DNA of 64,000 bases, from the NCBI RefSeq assembly GCF_016756495.1, contig NZ_AP023243.1, positions 2,546,501 through 2,610,500 of the forward strand, in the 5' to 3' direction. A program made the translations under genes and the position numbers. This stretch comes from Mesorhizobium sp. 113-3-3 (GTDB taxonomy: Bacteria > Pseudomonadota > Alphaproteobacteria > Rhizobiales > Rhizobiaceae). The notes beneath the pieces were generated by a model. It worked only from the letters and a program-made list of their open reading frames with translations, had not been told where the DNA came from and made no database searches. Shown in pieces: positions 17,398 to 26,181 of the stretch (within the stretch, counting starts at the first letter, position 1; the number at the start of each line of letters is the position of its first letter).

Positions 17398-18512
17398 GGG
17401 CGAACTCCTGATTGTTTCGATTGGGCAAGGTGATGGCGGGTCAGCCCGGCCAGCAGCGTCATGTCGCGGCGGGCATGCTCGGCGGTGTTGCGCACGGCTG
17501 CGCCTTCGACGATCGCCGACCAGAAACCTTTCAGCTCCTCGACGAATGCCTCTTCATAGCCGCAGCGGATGTCGCTGCTTGAAAGCGTGTGGCCGTCGCC
17601 AGTGCGGATGGTCAGCCGCGTCGGCTGGTGGTTGAGATAGGGCGACGGGAATTCCAGCTCGAGCGAGGCGTCGTCGAAATGGAGCGTGATGCGCTCGCGA
17701 TAATCGGGCAGCCTGGGAACGGCGACATGGACCATGTTCCACAATGCCTGACCGCCGAGCAGCCGGACAGTGCCCTGGCCGCCTTCGCCTTTGGCGAAGA
17801 GCGAGGCGCCGACGATTTCACCATCGGCGACGCCGAGTGCGTCAAGCAAGCCATGGACAGCGTTCACGTCATGCACGATCGAGGAACAATAGGCGCCGAC
17901 GAAGCCGCGAAAGGCGTCGGGATCGTGGAGCCCCGGCACCGCGCGGTCGACCTGCTCGCGCTGCCTGGCTTCGGTCGAGGCAATCAATTCCGCCGCGACG
18001 TCATCACCCCGGCAAGTGGAGGCGTGCCGGACGAAGGGCCAAGCGTCGGGATCGTTGACCTCGACCGAAATGTAGCGAAGCGTCCGCGCCGTGCCCGGCA
18101 GCATTTTCAGCGCCGCCTCGTAGCTCGGATCGAAACGCTTCATGTAGCCGACCTGGAGCACCTTTCCGGCGCGATCCCTGGCCGCGATCAATTCGTCGAT
18201 GTCCTGCGCACCATAACAAAGCGGCTTTTCGCAGAAGACATGCAGGCCCCTGGCGAAGGCGGCGAGGCTTTGTTCGTGGTGCAGCGCATCCGGCGAGGCG
18301 ATGACCACGGCATCAAGCGGCATGGCGAGAAGTGTGTCGAGATCGGAGAATGTTTCGAGGCCGAATTCCTCGCCGACGAAGGCGCGCACTTTTCGCGACG
18401 GATCGTAAACGCCGACGATCTTGAACTGCCGGTGCAGCTTGAGCAGGTTCGGAATGTGCTCGACCTGGGCGACGCCGCCCGCCCCGATCACTCCCACCCT
18501 TATGCACTGCAT
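17394..18512 (-). CDS. Gfo/Idh/MocA-family oxidoreductase
   Basis: A 372-residue NAD(P)-dependent dehydrogenase of the Gfo/Idh/MocA family. The N-terminal Rossmann fold has VGVIGAGGVAQVEHIPNL and the conserved CEKPL near residue 93; the C-terminal domain binds substrate. Family members oxidise inositols, inosamines and sugars. Paired with an IolE/MocC protein, the sensible route is oxidation of an inositol-like ring to the ketone, followed by dehydration. It is the first gene of the leftward operon, divergent from a MocR-type regulator, with direct and inverted repeats between them. Confidence 0.9.
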   Translation of the reverse strand: MQCIRVGVIGAGGVAQVEHIPNLLKLHRQFKIVGVYDPSRKVRAFVGEEFGLETFSDLDTLLAMPLDAVVIASPDALHHEQSLAAFARGLHVFCEKPLCYGAQDIDELIAARDRAGKVLQVGYMKRFDPSYEAALKMLPGTARTLRYISVEVNDPDAWPFVRHASTCRGDDVAAELIASTEARQREQVDRAVPGLHDPDAFRGFVGAYCSSIVHDVNAVHGLLDALGVADGEIVGASLFAKGEGGQGTVRLLGGQALWNMVHVAVPRLPDYRERITLHFDDASLELEFPSPYLNHQPTRLTIRTGDGHTLSSSDIRCGYEEAFVEELKGFWSAIVEGAAVRNTAEHARRDMTLLAGLTRHHLAQSKQSGVRP

Positions 18513-18564
18513 CGGCCAGCCCCATCTGAACCCGAACGCTTTTTTCTTGAGGGTAGGCCGCCTT

Positions 18565-18611
18565 TGGTTCCATTGTTAGAACCAGATTCCATTGATTTTT
18601 GGGAACCAGAT
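18565..18611. promoter_or_regulatory. Repeat-rich operator of the MocR-type regulator
   Basis: The gap carries a perfect palindrome TGGTTC-N8-GAACCA (18565-18584). It also has two direct repeats: GAACCAGAT at 18579-18587 and 18603-18611, and TTCCATTG at 18568-18575 and 18587-18594. MocR/PdxR proteins are known to bind pairs of short direct repeats. The second copy overlaps the regulator's own start codon, which would allow autorepression. Confidence 0.6.
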
Positions 18612-20061
18612 GAAGACCAGCTTTCCCGTCGACGGCATCGCGCTCGATCGCGGCAGCCCCGCCAATCTGCACCGGCAGCTCTATGTCCAGCTGCGCGGCC
18701 TGATCGAACGGCGCGTGCTGCCGAGCGGCCATGCGCTGCCGTCGACACGGGTCATGGCGCGGGATTTGAATGTCGGGCGCAACACGGTGATTGCCGCCTG
18801 CGACCAGCTGGCGCTGGAGGGCTATCTGGCGATAAGGCCGCGCAGGCCCTCGGTCGTCATGGACCTGCCGACCCGCTCGGTGGCGGCGGAAGATGTGTCA
18901 GTCGAGGACGCCAATCCACTGTCGCGGCGCGGACAGACCATGCTTGCGCAACCCTATCACCATGGCCGGCCGGGCATGCTTGCCTTCCATCCCGGCATGC
19001 CGGACCCGGACAATTTTCCGTTCAATACCTGGTCGAAACTGCTCAGCCGCCGCGCCAAATTCGCTCATATCGATCTTTTCGGCACCTATCACGTCAAAGG
19101 CTATCCGCCGCTTTGCGAGGCGATTGCGCGCTACCTCACCGCCTCGCGCGGCGTGAAGTGCACCGCCGAGCAGATCGTCGTGACCAACGGCGCGCAGTCG
19201 GCTTTCGATCTCCTGGCCCGGCTGCTGATCGATGACGGCGACACGGTGTGGATGGAGGAGCCAGGCTATTACGGCGCCGGTTCGGCCTTCGTCTCGGCCG
19301 GCGCGAAACTGGCGCCGCTGCGCGTCAGCAAGGCCGGCTGGGACCTCGATCCCCCTGATGTCGTGCCCCGCATGATCTTCGTGACGCCCTCCTGCCATCA
19401 CCCGCTCGGCATAACCATGCCGATGGAGCAGCGGCTCAATCTCCTGCACATGGCCGAGAGCTGGCGCGCCTGGATCATCGAGGACGACTATGACGGCGAA
19501 TACCGTTTTCAGGGGCAGCCCATTCCGGCGCTGCAAGGCATCGGCGCGTCGAACCGCGTGGTCTATGTCGGCACCTTCGCCAAGATCCTTTTCCCGGCCA
19601 TGCGGCTGGGCTTCCTGGTGGCGCCCAAGGCGATCGATCATACGATCGTCTCGGCGCTGAGCGTGAGCGGCCAGTTCGCCCCCTTGCTGACCCAGGCCGC
19701 GCTGGCGGACTTCATGAATGAGGGGCATTTCACCCGCCATCTCAGGCGCATGCGGCGCCTCTACGCGGAGCGACGGCAGTTCTTCCTGGAAAGCGCGCAA
19801 AGGCATCTGGGAGAATGGCTGGATTTCCACACCACCGAATCCGGCATTCAAGTCGTCGGCATTTTCCGCGACGGATGCAGCGACAGGGCGGTTGCCGAGG
19901 CGGCCCTCCAGCAGGGCATCAACGTCTCGGCCCTGTCGATCCAGTACCGTCACGGCACGGAGCAGAACGGTCTTGTCATGGGCTTTGCGGCGGCCGACGC
20001 GCAGACGACCGAAAAGACGATGCAGAAGTTCCGCACCGTGCTGCAAAGCCATTTTTTGTAA
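18610..20061 (+). CDS. MocR/PdxR-type regulator (GntR HTH fused to aminotransferase fold)
   Basis: A 483-residue chimera. Residues about 15-85 are a GntR winged HTH (ALPSTRVMARDLNVGRNTVI). A linker of about 30 residues leads to a fold-type I aminotransferase-like domain (about 120-480) that binds PLP: TNGAQSAFDLLARLL, EDDYDGEYRF, and the Schiff-base lysine Lys325 in GTFAKIL. The family name comes from MocR of the rhizopine locus, and most members control a divergent gene, here the MocA-type operon. Other MocR proteins govern PLP, GABA or taurine genes, so the ligand is inferred from context. ATG 18610 is preferred over TTG 18592. Confidence 0.9.
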   Translation: MKTSFPVDGIALDRGSPANLHRQLYVQLRGLIERRVLPSGHALPSTRVMARDLNVGRNTVIAACDQLALEGYLAIRPRRPSVVMDLPTRSVAAEDVSVEDANPLSRRGQTMLAQPYHHGRPGMLAFHPGMPDPDNFPFNTWSKLLSRRAKFAHIDLFGTYHVKGYPPLCEAIARYLTASRGVKCTAEQIVVTNGAQSAFDLLARLLIDDGDTVWMEEPGYYGAGSAFVSAGAKLAPLRVSKAGWDLDPPDVVPRMIFVTPSCHHPLGITMPMEQRLNLLHMAESWRAWIIEDDYDGEYRFQGQPIPALQGIGASNRVVYVGTFAKILFPAMRLGFLVAPKAIDHTIVSALSVSGQFAPLLTQAALADFMNEGHFTRHLRRMRRLYAERRQFFLESAQRHLGEWLDFHTTESGIQVVGIFRDGCSDRAVAEAALQQGINVSALSIQYRHGTEQNGLVMGFAAADAQTTEKTMQKFRTVLQSHFL

Positions 20062-20070
20062 GCGAACAAA

Positions 20071-20100
20071 CCCAGGTAAGAAGCTGGGGCTATTTGTTTT
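20071..20100 (+). terminator. Possible terminator between convergent genes
   Basis: A short CCCAG (20071-20075)/CTGGG (20084-20088) stem is followed by CTATTTGTTTTTT. The stem is weak, but the T-run and the position after the MocR-type gene fit. Confidence 0.4.
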
Positions 20101-21828
20101 TTAAGCTGTTGCCAGCCCGGAATCCGCCATCCGTGCCCGACAGCGCACCTCGTCGATCGGCCTACCGAGCGCGGCGAAGCGCGAGGCTGCTTCCTCGAAC
20201 GCCGCAACGGCCCGGGTTTCGTTACGCTCGGCCCGGCGCTGCACGCCGCGCGCTTCCCACACGGCCGCCACCCAGGGGCCGCCGTTCCACATGCCGGCGA
20301 CCCGCTCAGCCTCGTCGAGCCGGCGGTTGACCTGCTCGATCTCGCCCGCCTCGGCCTGTGCGACGGCAGCCGCGGTACGGAAGGTCATTGAGCAAGGCTG
20401 GCAATTGCAGCCCGATGACAGCATGCGGTCACCTTCGCGAATGGTCTCGGCGATCCTCTCGGGGGTGGTGGCGGCGCGCACCTCGAGCCCTTTCAGGCTG
20501 ATCAGCAAATGCGGCGCCAGCCAGGAAGAATGGGCAAGGGTGGTGGCGCGGTGGATCAGCCGTCCCGCCTGCCATTTCTGGCGGCGGGCAAGCGCGAGTT
20601 CCGTCAGGCGCTGGAGCGCCAGTACGCGGCCGGCCACGGCTCCTACCTGCGCGTAGAGTCTTTCGGCCTCGGTCAACATGCGTTCGGCCTCGGCCAACTG
20701 GCCCGAGAAGAGCGCTGCTTCGCCGAGCACGAGCGAGGCCAGGCCACGCCCGGCGACCGAGCCGGCGCCCTCGGCCACCGACAGCAGCTCTCGGGCCGAG
20801 GCGGCGATGTCGTGGTGGCCCTTGGCGCTGCAGAGGCAGAATTCGGCCAGGCACAGATGCCCGTCAAAAACGTTGGAGACGAAGGCTGGCTTGGAGCGGA
20901 CCCATTCGATAAACTCCGCGCGGAACAGTTCGCGCCATTGGCCCTGCATGTGGGCCACCAGGCCGATCAGGGCGCTGGCCTCGCCAACCTCGCGGGCCAA
21001 GCCCGCGCCCATCGCCAGTTCGCGGGTTTCCCGGCCAACCTGGCCGGCCCTGGCGAAGTCGCCGCTTTGCAGGTGCAGCAGGCCCCAGGCCAGCGAGGCA
21101 CGGATGCGGTCGCTCAAGCCGACAGGGTCGATAGAGGGCACGGCCAGCGCCTTTTCGTAGAGCTTCACGGTTTCGGCGCCCGGGCCGACACCAAGATCGA
21201 TGCGCAGGCTTTGGCTGAGCTGATTGAACAGCCTGATTGCTTCGGCCCTGTTGCCGGCGTCGAGTGCTGCCTGCATCAGGGCGCACTGCGCCTGCTCGTC
21301 GGCCGGGTCCAGCGCGATCAGGCGCTGCCAGAGCTTGCCGGCCCGCAGCACGTCGGCATAGCGCTGCCGCAGAGCCTGGCGGGGCGTTTCGAACCAGTCG
21401 ACATAGGGATCGTCCGGCAGCAGGTCTCCCGTGTAGAGATCGGCGGCCGCTTCGCAGGCGGCAGGGTCGGAGCCTCGCAAGGCAAGTTTGGCGGCGGCCT
21501 CGAAAGCGTCAGCGTCGATTTCAAGATCGGCCGCCGGGGCAAGGGCGATGACATCGGCCGTCTGCTCGATCAGGTCATGCGCACCCAAGGCACGGCGGGC
21601 GAAGTGGATGGCCTTGCGCAGGTTCGCTCCGGCCGCCTCCGGATCGAGATCGGGCCAAAAGGCCTCCATCACCTGTTCGCGGTGAATGCGATGCGAGCGG
21701 GTGACGGCCAGCAGCTTCACCAGTGCCGCGCCACGGTCCCGCCGCCACGCCGCGGCCGGAATGACTTGACCTTCAACACCGACACTGAACCCGCCGAGCA
21801 ATTGAACCTGAACGCGCACTCGAAGCAT
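20101..21828 (-). CDS. BTAD/SARP-type transcriptional activator with TPR-like tail
   Basis: A 575-residue regulator. Residues about 5-95 form an OmpR-like winged HTH (LLGGFSVGVEGQVI, LVKLLAVTRSHRIHREQVMEAFWPD). A bacterial transcriptional activation domain follows at about 100-240 (YVDWFETPRQALRQRYADVL), and the rest is helical TPR-like repeats. This is the architecture of SARP-like activators, best known in actinomycetes and present in rhizobia as large orphan regulators. It is divergent from the peroxiredoxin/flavoprotein pair across 135 bases, so it may control them. No ATPase (STAND) domain is present. Confidence 0.82.
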   Translation of the reverse strand: MLRVRVQVQLLGGFSVGVEGQVIPAAAWRRDRGAALVKLLAVTRSHRIHREQVMEAFWPDLDPEAAGANLRKAIHFARRALGAHDLIEQTADVIALAPAADLEIDADAFEAAAKLALRGSDPAACEAAADLYTGDLLPDDPYVDWFETPRQALRQRYADVLRAGKLWQRLIALDPADEQAQCALMQAALDAGNRAEAIRLFNQLSQSLRIDLGVGPGAETVKLYEKALAVPSIDPVGLSDRIRASLAWGLLHLQSGDFARAGQVGRETRELAMGAGLAREVGEASALIGLVAHMQGQWRELFRAEFIEWVRSKPAFVSNVFDGHLCLAEFCLCSAKGHHDIAASARELLSVAEGAGSVAGRGLASLVLGEAALFSGQLAEAERMLTEAERLYAQVGAVAGRVLALQRLTELALARRQKWQAGRLIHRATTLAHSSWLAPHLLISLKGLEVRAATTPERIAETIREGDRMLSSGCNCQPCSMTFRTAAAVAQAEAGEIEQVNRRLDEAERVAGMWNGGPWVAAVWEARGVQRRAERNETRAVAAFEEAASRFAALGRPIDEVRCRARMADSGLATA

Positions 21829-21963
21829 CCTTCAGCATGCGATCCGCCGTTGCCGCCCAAAACGGCCGTCACAAGCGCCTGTGGGGCAGGGAACGCTGGC
21901 GGAACATAGGTTGCCTAGTCTGCACCCGTAGTCAATTCCAACCATCTCTCGCAGGAGGATCAA

Positions 21964-22632
21964 ATGTCTCTTCGTATCGCCGACATGGCCCCCGACTTCA
22001 CCGCCGAAACCACCCATGGCCCAATCAGCTTCCACGACTGGCTGGGCAGTTCATGGGGCATCCTGTTTTCCCATCCCAAGGATTTTACCCCCGTCTGCAC
22101 GACCGAGCTTGGCTACATGGCCAGGCTGAAGCCCGAGTTCGACAAGCGCGGCGTCAAGATCATCGGGCTCTCCGTCGACCCGGTCGAGCGTCATGCCGGA
22201 TGGGCTGACGACATCGCCGAGACCCAGGGACACGCGCCGAATTTCCCGATGATCGGTGACCCGATGCTGGCCATTGCCAAGCTCTACGACATGCTGCCCG
22301 CCACGGCCGGCGACAACGCCGAGGGGCGTACGGCGGCCGACAACCAGACGGTGCGCCATGTCTACGTCATCGGGCCCGACAAGAAGATCAAGCTGATGAT
22401 CGCCTATCCGATGACCACCGGGCGGAACTTCGACGAGATCCTGCGCGTGGTGGACTCCATGCAACTGACCGCCAAGCATCGCGTCGCCACGCCGGTGAAC
22501 TGGCGGCAGGGCGACGACGTGATCATCGCGGGCTCGGTTTCGAACGATGAGGCCAAGGTGCTCTATCCCGAGGGCTGGAAGCAGCCCAAGCCCTATATCC
22601 GCATCGTCCCGCAGCCGCACGGCAACGCCTGA
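21964..22632 (+). CDS. 1-Cys peroxiredoxin (Prx6-type)
   Basis: A 222-residue thiol peroxidase of the Prx6/LsfA type. The peroxidatic Cys45 lies in FTPVCTTE and is the only cysteine in the protein, so no resolving cysteine exists and an external thiol must recycle it. The C-terminal extension (about 150-222, VATPVNWRQGDDVII) is the normal Prx6 dimer domain. It reduces H2O2 and organic hydroperoxides in the cytosol. The start follows GCAGGAGGATCAA. A flavoprotein gene follows after 37 bases in the same direction and could form a redox pair with it. Confidence 0.93.
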   Translation: MSLRIADMAPDFTAETTHGPISFHDWLGSSWGILFSHPKDFTPVCTTELGYMARLKPEFDKRGVKIIGLSVDPVERHAGWADDIAETQGHAPNFPMIGDPMLAIAKLYDMLPATAGDNAEGRTAADNQTVRHVYVIGPDKKIKLMIAYPMTTGRNFDEILRVVDSMQLTAKHRVATPVNWRQGDDVIIAGSVSNDEAKVLYPEGWKQPKPYIRIVPQPHGNA

Positions 22633-22669
22633 GCCTTCTTCCAGGCATCCGGCAACAAGAGGTGACAGT

Positions 22670-23803
22670 ATGAAAACCCGTATCCTTATCCTTGGCGCCG
22701 GTTTCGGCGGGCTCGAACTCAGCACGTCCTTGTCCGAAGCTTTGGGTGACAGCATTGCTGTCACCCTGATCGACAAGTCGGATGCCTTCGTGTTCGGCTT
22801 TGCCAAGCTCGATGTGATGTTCGGCCGCGCGACCGAAGCGGCTGTGCGGCTGCCCTACGCCGACTACGCCAAGGCCGGCGTCACGATGAAGCGCGAGACC
22901 GTCACCGCCATCGACCCGGAACGGCGGCGCGTGACGACGGACAAAGGGGTGCACGAGGCGGACATATTGGTGATCGCTCTCGGCGCTGACTATGACGTCT
23001 CGGCCACACCCGGCATCACGCTCGGCCGCAACGAATTCTACTCGGTTCCGGGCGCCGCCCACATGGCCAAGGTGCTGCCCGGTTTCACCCGCGGTCATGC
23101 CGTGATCGGTGTCTGCTGCGCGCCATACAAATGCCCGCCCGCGCCCAGCGAATGCGCCTTGATGCTGCATGACTACCTGACCGAGAGGGGTGTGCGAGGC
23201 GACTGCCAGATCACCTATGTGAACCCGATGTCGAGCCCGGTGCCGCCTTCTCCCGAAACGTCGAGGGCGCTCCTGGCCGCCTTCGCCGAGCGCGGCATCA
23301 CCTTCATCCCCAGCACCCGCGTGGTTTCCGTGGACGAGGGCCGCAAGGTTGTGACGCTCGACAATGGCGGCGAACTGCCCTGCGATCTGTTCCTGGGCGT
23401 GCCCCGGAACCGCGCGCCCGATGTCGTCGTCGAGGCCGGCATCACCGAGGGCGGCTGGGTCACCATCGATCCGCGCACACTCGAAACCCGCTTTCCCGGC
23501 GTCTACGCGCTGGGGGACCTGGCCAATACGGGCGCGCCGAAGGCGGGCGTCTTTGCCGAGGGCGCCGCGCGCACCGTTGCGGCGAACCTGATCGCCAGGC
23601 TGCGCCATGAGGAGCAAACGGCCAGGAACCCGGGCGCGGGATCCTGCTACATCGAGTTCGGCGCCAACAGGATCGCCAGAGTGGACGTGGATTTCTTCTC
23701 CGGCCCAAAACCCACCGGCGCCTTCTATGAACCGTCGGAGGCCTTACGGGTCGACAAGGTGAATTTCGGCTCCAGCCGCAAGGCCCGCTGGTTCGGGCAT
23801 TGA
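22670..23803 (+). CDS. SQR/flavocytochrome c-like FAD-dependent oxidoreductase
   Basis: A 377-residue pyridine-nucleotide-disulfide-fold flavoprotein. FAD-binding LGAGFGGLE is at about residue 8, the ATG-like ALGADYD near 104, and the second FAD segment GVYALGDLANTGAPKAG near 280. A Cys-rich segment (VCCAPYKCPPAPSEC near residue 147) resembles the CPPGPYERA region of sulfide:quinone oxidoreductases and flavocytochrome c sulfide dehydrogenases. Sulfide or polysulfide oxidation is thus plausible but not shown; a quinone or NADH dehydrogenase role is possible. It forms a probable operon with the 1-Cys peroxiredoxin. The ATG at 22670 follows AAGAGGTGAC. Confidence 0.8.
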   Translation: MKTRILILGAGFGGLELSTSLSEALGDSIAVTLIDKSDAFVFGFAKLDVMFGRATEAAVRLPYADYAKAGVTMKRETVTAIDPERRRVTTDKGVHEADILVIALGADYDVSATPGITLGRNEFYSVPGAAHMAKVLPGFTRGHAVIGVCCAPYKCPPAPSECALMLHDYLTERGVRGDCQITYVNPMSSPVPPSPETSRALLAAFAERGITFIPSTRVVSVDEGRKVVTLDNGGELPCDLFLGVPRNRAPDVVVEAGITEGGWVTIDPRTLETRFPGVYALGDLANTGAPKAGVFAEGAARTVAANLIARLRHEEQTARNPGAGSCYIEFGANRIARVDVDFFSGPKPTGAFYEPSEALRVDKVNFGSSRKARWFGH

Positions 23804-23809
23804 GCTTCG

Positions 23810-23848
23810 AAAAAGGCGGGCGCTGAGGGATTATCACCAGCGCCCGCC
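23810..23848 (-). terminator. Rho-independent terminator between convergent genes
   Basis: An 11-bp perfect stem (GGCGGGCGCTG at 23815-23825, CAGCGCCCGCC at 23838-23848) is followed on the minus strand by TTTTT (23814-23810). It serves the MFS gene and may also stop the flavoprotein transcript. Confidence 0.8.
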
Positions 23849-23855
23849 ATCGGCT

Positions 23856-25061
23856 TCAGGCCGCCTGCAATTCTTCCCGTCGCGGCAGCGGCGGGAAGGC
23901 GATCGCTATGCCCGCGGCACCCAGGCCGATCAGGGCCGAGCCGATGAACAGCCAGTGGTAGCTGGCATAGGCATCGAACACCATGCCGCCGGCGAGCGGG
24001 CCGAGCGCCATGCCGAGACTTGACAGCATGGTGGCGGCGCCGAACACGGCGCCGAGGATGCGCTGGCCGAAATATTCGCGCGCCAGCACCGCATAGAGCG
24101 GCATGACGCCGCCATAGGTGGCGCCGAAGATGACGGCCAGCACATAGAACTGGTCGAGCTGGCTGACCGAGAGATAGGCGGCAATGACGACCGCCTGGAT
24201 CGCCAGGCCCGCGATCAGCACCGGCTTGACGCCGAGCCGGTCGGCCAGCACGCCGTAGAGAAGCCTGCCGCCCAAGCCGGCGAGACCCTCGACGCTGTAG
24301 ATCGTGACCGCCGCCATGGGGGCGACGCCGCACAGCATGGCGTAGCTGACCATATGGAAGATCGGCCCGGAATGGGCAGCACAGCAGGCGAAAAAGGTCA
24401 GCCCCAGCACGATGAACTGCGGCGAACGCAGCGCCTGGGCCACACTCATGTTGTCACCCTCGGCGACCGGCGCGGAAGCCCCGCCCGCCACGGCGGGCTT
24501 TGGCGGCTGGCGCACCAGAAGCACCGCCGGCAGCAACAGCACCCAGGCCATGATGCCGATGTCGAACATGGCGGTACGCCATTCATAGGCCGAGATCAGC
24601 CAGCGGGCGAAAGGCGAGATCGTCATCGGGGCGACGCCCATCCCGGCCGAGACCAGCGAAACCGCAAGGCTGCGGTTGGTGTCGAACCAGGCCGTCGTCA
24701 GCGCGATCATCGGCGCGAAGAAGGCGCTGGCGGCAAGTCCGACAAGCACGCCATAGCTGATCTGGAACGTCAGCAGCGAGCCGGCGCGGCTCGCCACCAC
24801 CAGCGCCAGGCCGAGCAGCGCCGCACCGATCGCCACGACGATGCGGGCGCCGAAACGGTCGGACAGGGCGCCCCAGGCGAAGCCGCCGAGGCCCATAACC
24901 AGGAAATTGAGCGTCATGGCGCTCGAAATGCCGGCGCGCGACCACTGCGTGTCGATCGCCATCGGTTCGAGAAAGATCGCCAGCGAAAACATCGTGCCGA
25001 TGGCGACACAGGACATCAGCGCGCCTGCCGCGACGATGACCCAACGATAGGAAAGGTTCAT
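23856..25061 (-). CDS. MFS transporter, monocarboxylate/OFA-like
   Basis: A 401-residue major facilitator with twelve hydrophobic segments in two halves and the loop 2-3 motif GALSDRFGAR near residue 60. The second half begins after a central cytoplasmic loop of about 30 residues (RQPPKPAVAGGASAPVAEGD). The overall pattern resembles MCT/oxalate-formate antiporter-like carriers of small organic acids; the substrate is not evident. The start at 25061 (MNLSYRW) is chosen because GGGAG lies 8 bases upstream, whereas longer forms lack this. Confidence 0.85.
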   Translation of the reverse strand: MNLSYRWVIVAAGALMSCVAIGTMFSLAIFLEPMAIDTQWSRAGISSAMTLNFLVMGLGGFAWGALSDRFGARIVVAIGAALLGLALVVASRAGSLLTFQISYGVLVGLAASAFFAPMIALTTAWFDTNRSLAVSLVSAGMGVAPMTISPFARWLISAYEWRTAMFDIGIMAWVLLLPAVLLVRQPPKPAVAGGASAPVAEGDNMSVAQALRSPQFIVLGLTFFACCAAHSGPIFHMVSYAMLCGVAPMAAVTIYSVEGLAGLGGRLLYGVLADRLGVKPVLIAGLAIQAVVIAAYLSVSQLDQFYVLAVIFGATYGGVMPLYAVLAREYFGQRILGAVFGAATMLSSLGMALGPLAGGMVFDAYASYHWLFIGSALIGLGAAGIAIAFPPLPRREELQAA

Positions 25062-25307
25062 GCAAATCTCCCATGCCAAAGGGCAGCGCTTGGCGCTGCT
25101 TGCGTCCGAAGGACGCCGGCACCGAAGCCGATCCTACAATCTGGTTGCATTTTTTATCCAGTCTGGACTGGCGTCCTTTTCCTGGCCGCGCCACGCGGCT
25201 TTCCGCCGCCATTTGTCACGATCGGTGTGGCATCGGTCGACTTGCTACGGTATTCGACGGGGCGATCCCTCTACAAGGCGGCCGGACAAGGCCAAGACAT
25301 CCGTTTC

Positions 25308-26144
25308 ATGATCCTGGTCTTCAAGCTTCTCAGCACGCCGCTCCTTATCCTCTGTCTCACCTTGCTCAGCCGGCGTTTCGGGCCGGCGGTGGGCGGGCTG
25401 CTGATGGGGATACCCTTGGTGACCGGCCCTGTGTCGGTCTTCACCGCATTGGAAAACGGTGCGGCGTTCGCCCGGCACGCGGCGGTGGGCAATCTGGTGG
25501 GCCAGGTTTCGACCTGCATTTTCTGCTTCGTCTACGCCCGCGCGGCAAGGCGCCTCAACTGCTGGGTCAGCATGATCGCAGGGGTCTGCGCCTTCTTTCT
25601 CGCTACCTTTGTATGGAACCTCGCCAGCTGGACATTCGCGCAGGCCATCGGGCTGCTTCTGGTGACGTTGTTGCTTCTGTCCTTCCTCACCAAACCGGTG
25701 AACATGGAAGCGCTTGCCGGGATAGCGCCGAGATGGGACCTTCCCGCCCGGATGGTCGTTTCGACGGGCTTCGTCTTCCTGATCACCATGTCGACCAGGT
25801 ACCTTGGGCCGCAGCTCAGTGGGCTCGTGGCGCCGTTTCCCGTGTTCGTCCTTGTCCTGGCGATGTTCACGCATCATCAGCGGGGCGCGCCGGCAGCCGC
25901 CAATCTGTTGCGCGGCGTTATCGTCGGGTCGTTTTCTTTCGCGGCTTTTTTCACCGTCGTGGCTTGGGCGTTGTCCGACCGCTGGCTGGCGTTTGCCTAT
26001 GGATTCGCGACGCTGGCGAGCATGGCAACCACCTCTGCGATTTACCTCCGCACACGCGCCGCTCCCCTTGCCGGGGCTACTCCATTGATTGGTCCAGTCG
26101 CCCAGCTTAACCCGAGCATCTCGCGGGAGAATGGTTCGCCCTGA
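25308..26144 (+). CDS. Integral membrane protein of unknown function
   Basis: A 278-residue protein with about eight hydrophobic segments (ILVFKLLSTPLLILCLTLLS, GPAVGGLLMGIPLVTGPVSV, IGLLLVTLLLLSFL and others) and few polar loops, so it sits in the inner membrane. I do not recognise a family. The glycine-rich GGLLMGIPLVTGP stretch near residue 28 suggests a small transporter-like core. No good ribosome-binding site is seen at ATG 25308, and the frame is open upstream, so the start is uncertain. It is divergent from the MFS gene across 246 bases. Confidence 0.65.
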   Translation: MILVFKLLSTPLLILCLTLLSRRFGPAVGGLLMGIPLVTGPVSVFTALENGAAFARHAAVGNLVGQVSTCIFCFVYARAARRLNCWVSMIAGVCAFFLATFVWNLASWTFAQAIGLLLVTLLLLSFLTKPVNMEALAGIAPRWDLPARMVVSTGFVFLITMSTRYLGPQLSGLVAPFPVFVLVLAMFTHHQRGAPAAANLLRGVIVGSFSFAAFFTVVAWALSDRWLAFAYGFATLASMATTSAIYLRTRAAPLAGATPLIGPVAQLNPSISRENGSP

Positions 26145-26181
26145 AAGCGGAAGGCCGACGCCAAGGCGCCTGTGACAGGCC

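Noticed and set aside
17589..19235. A 548-residue frame antisense to the MocA-type gene and overlapping the MocR gene in another frame
   Set aside because: Both overlapped genes have clear family motifs and codon bias in their own frames; this one has neither.
24354..26144. A 596-residue reading of the membrane protein frame
   Set aside because: The first 318 codons lie opposite the MFS gene and its promoter and have shadow composition; only the hydrophobic part from 25308 on is protein-like.
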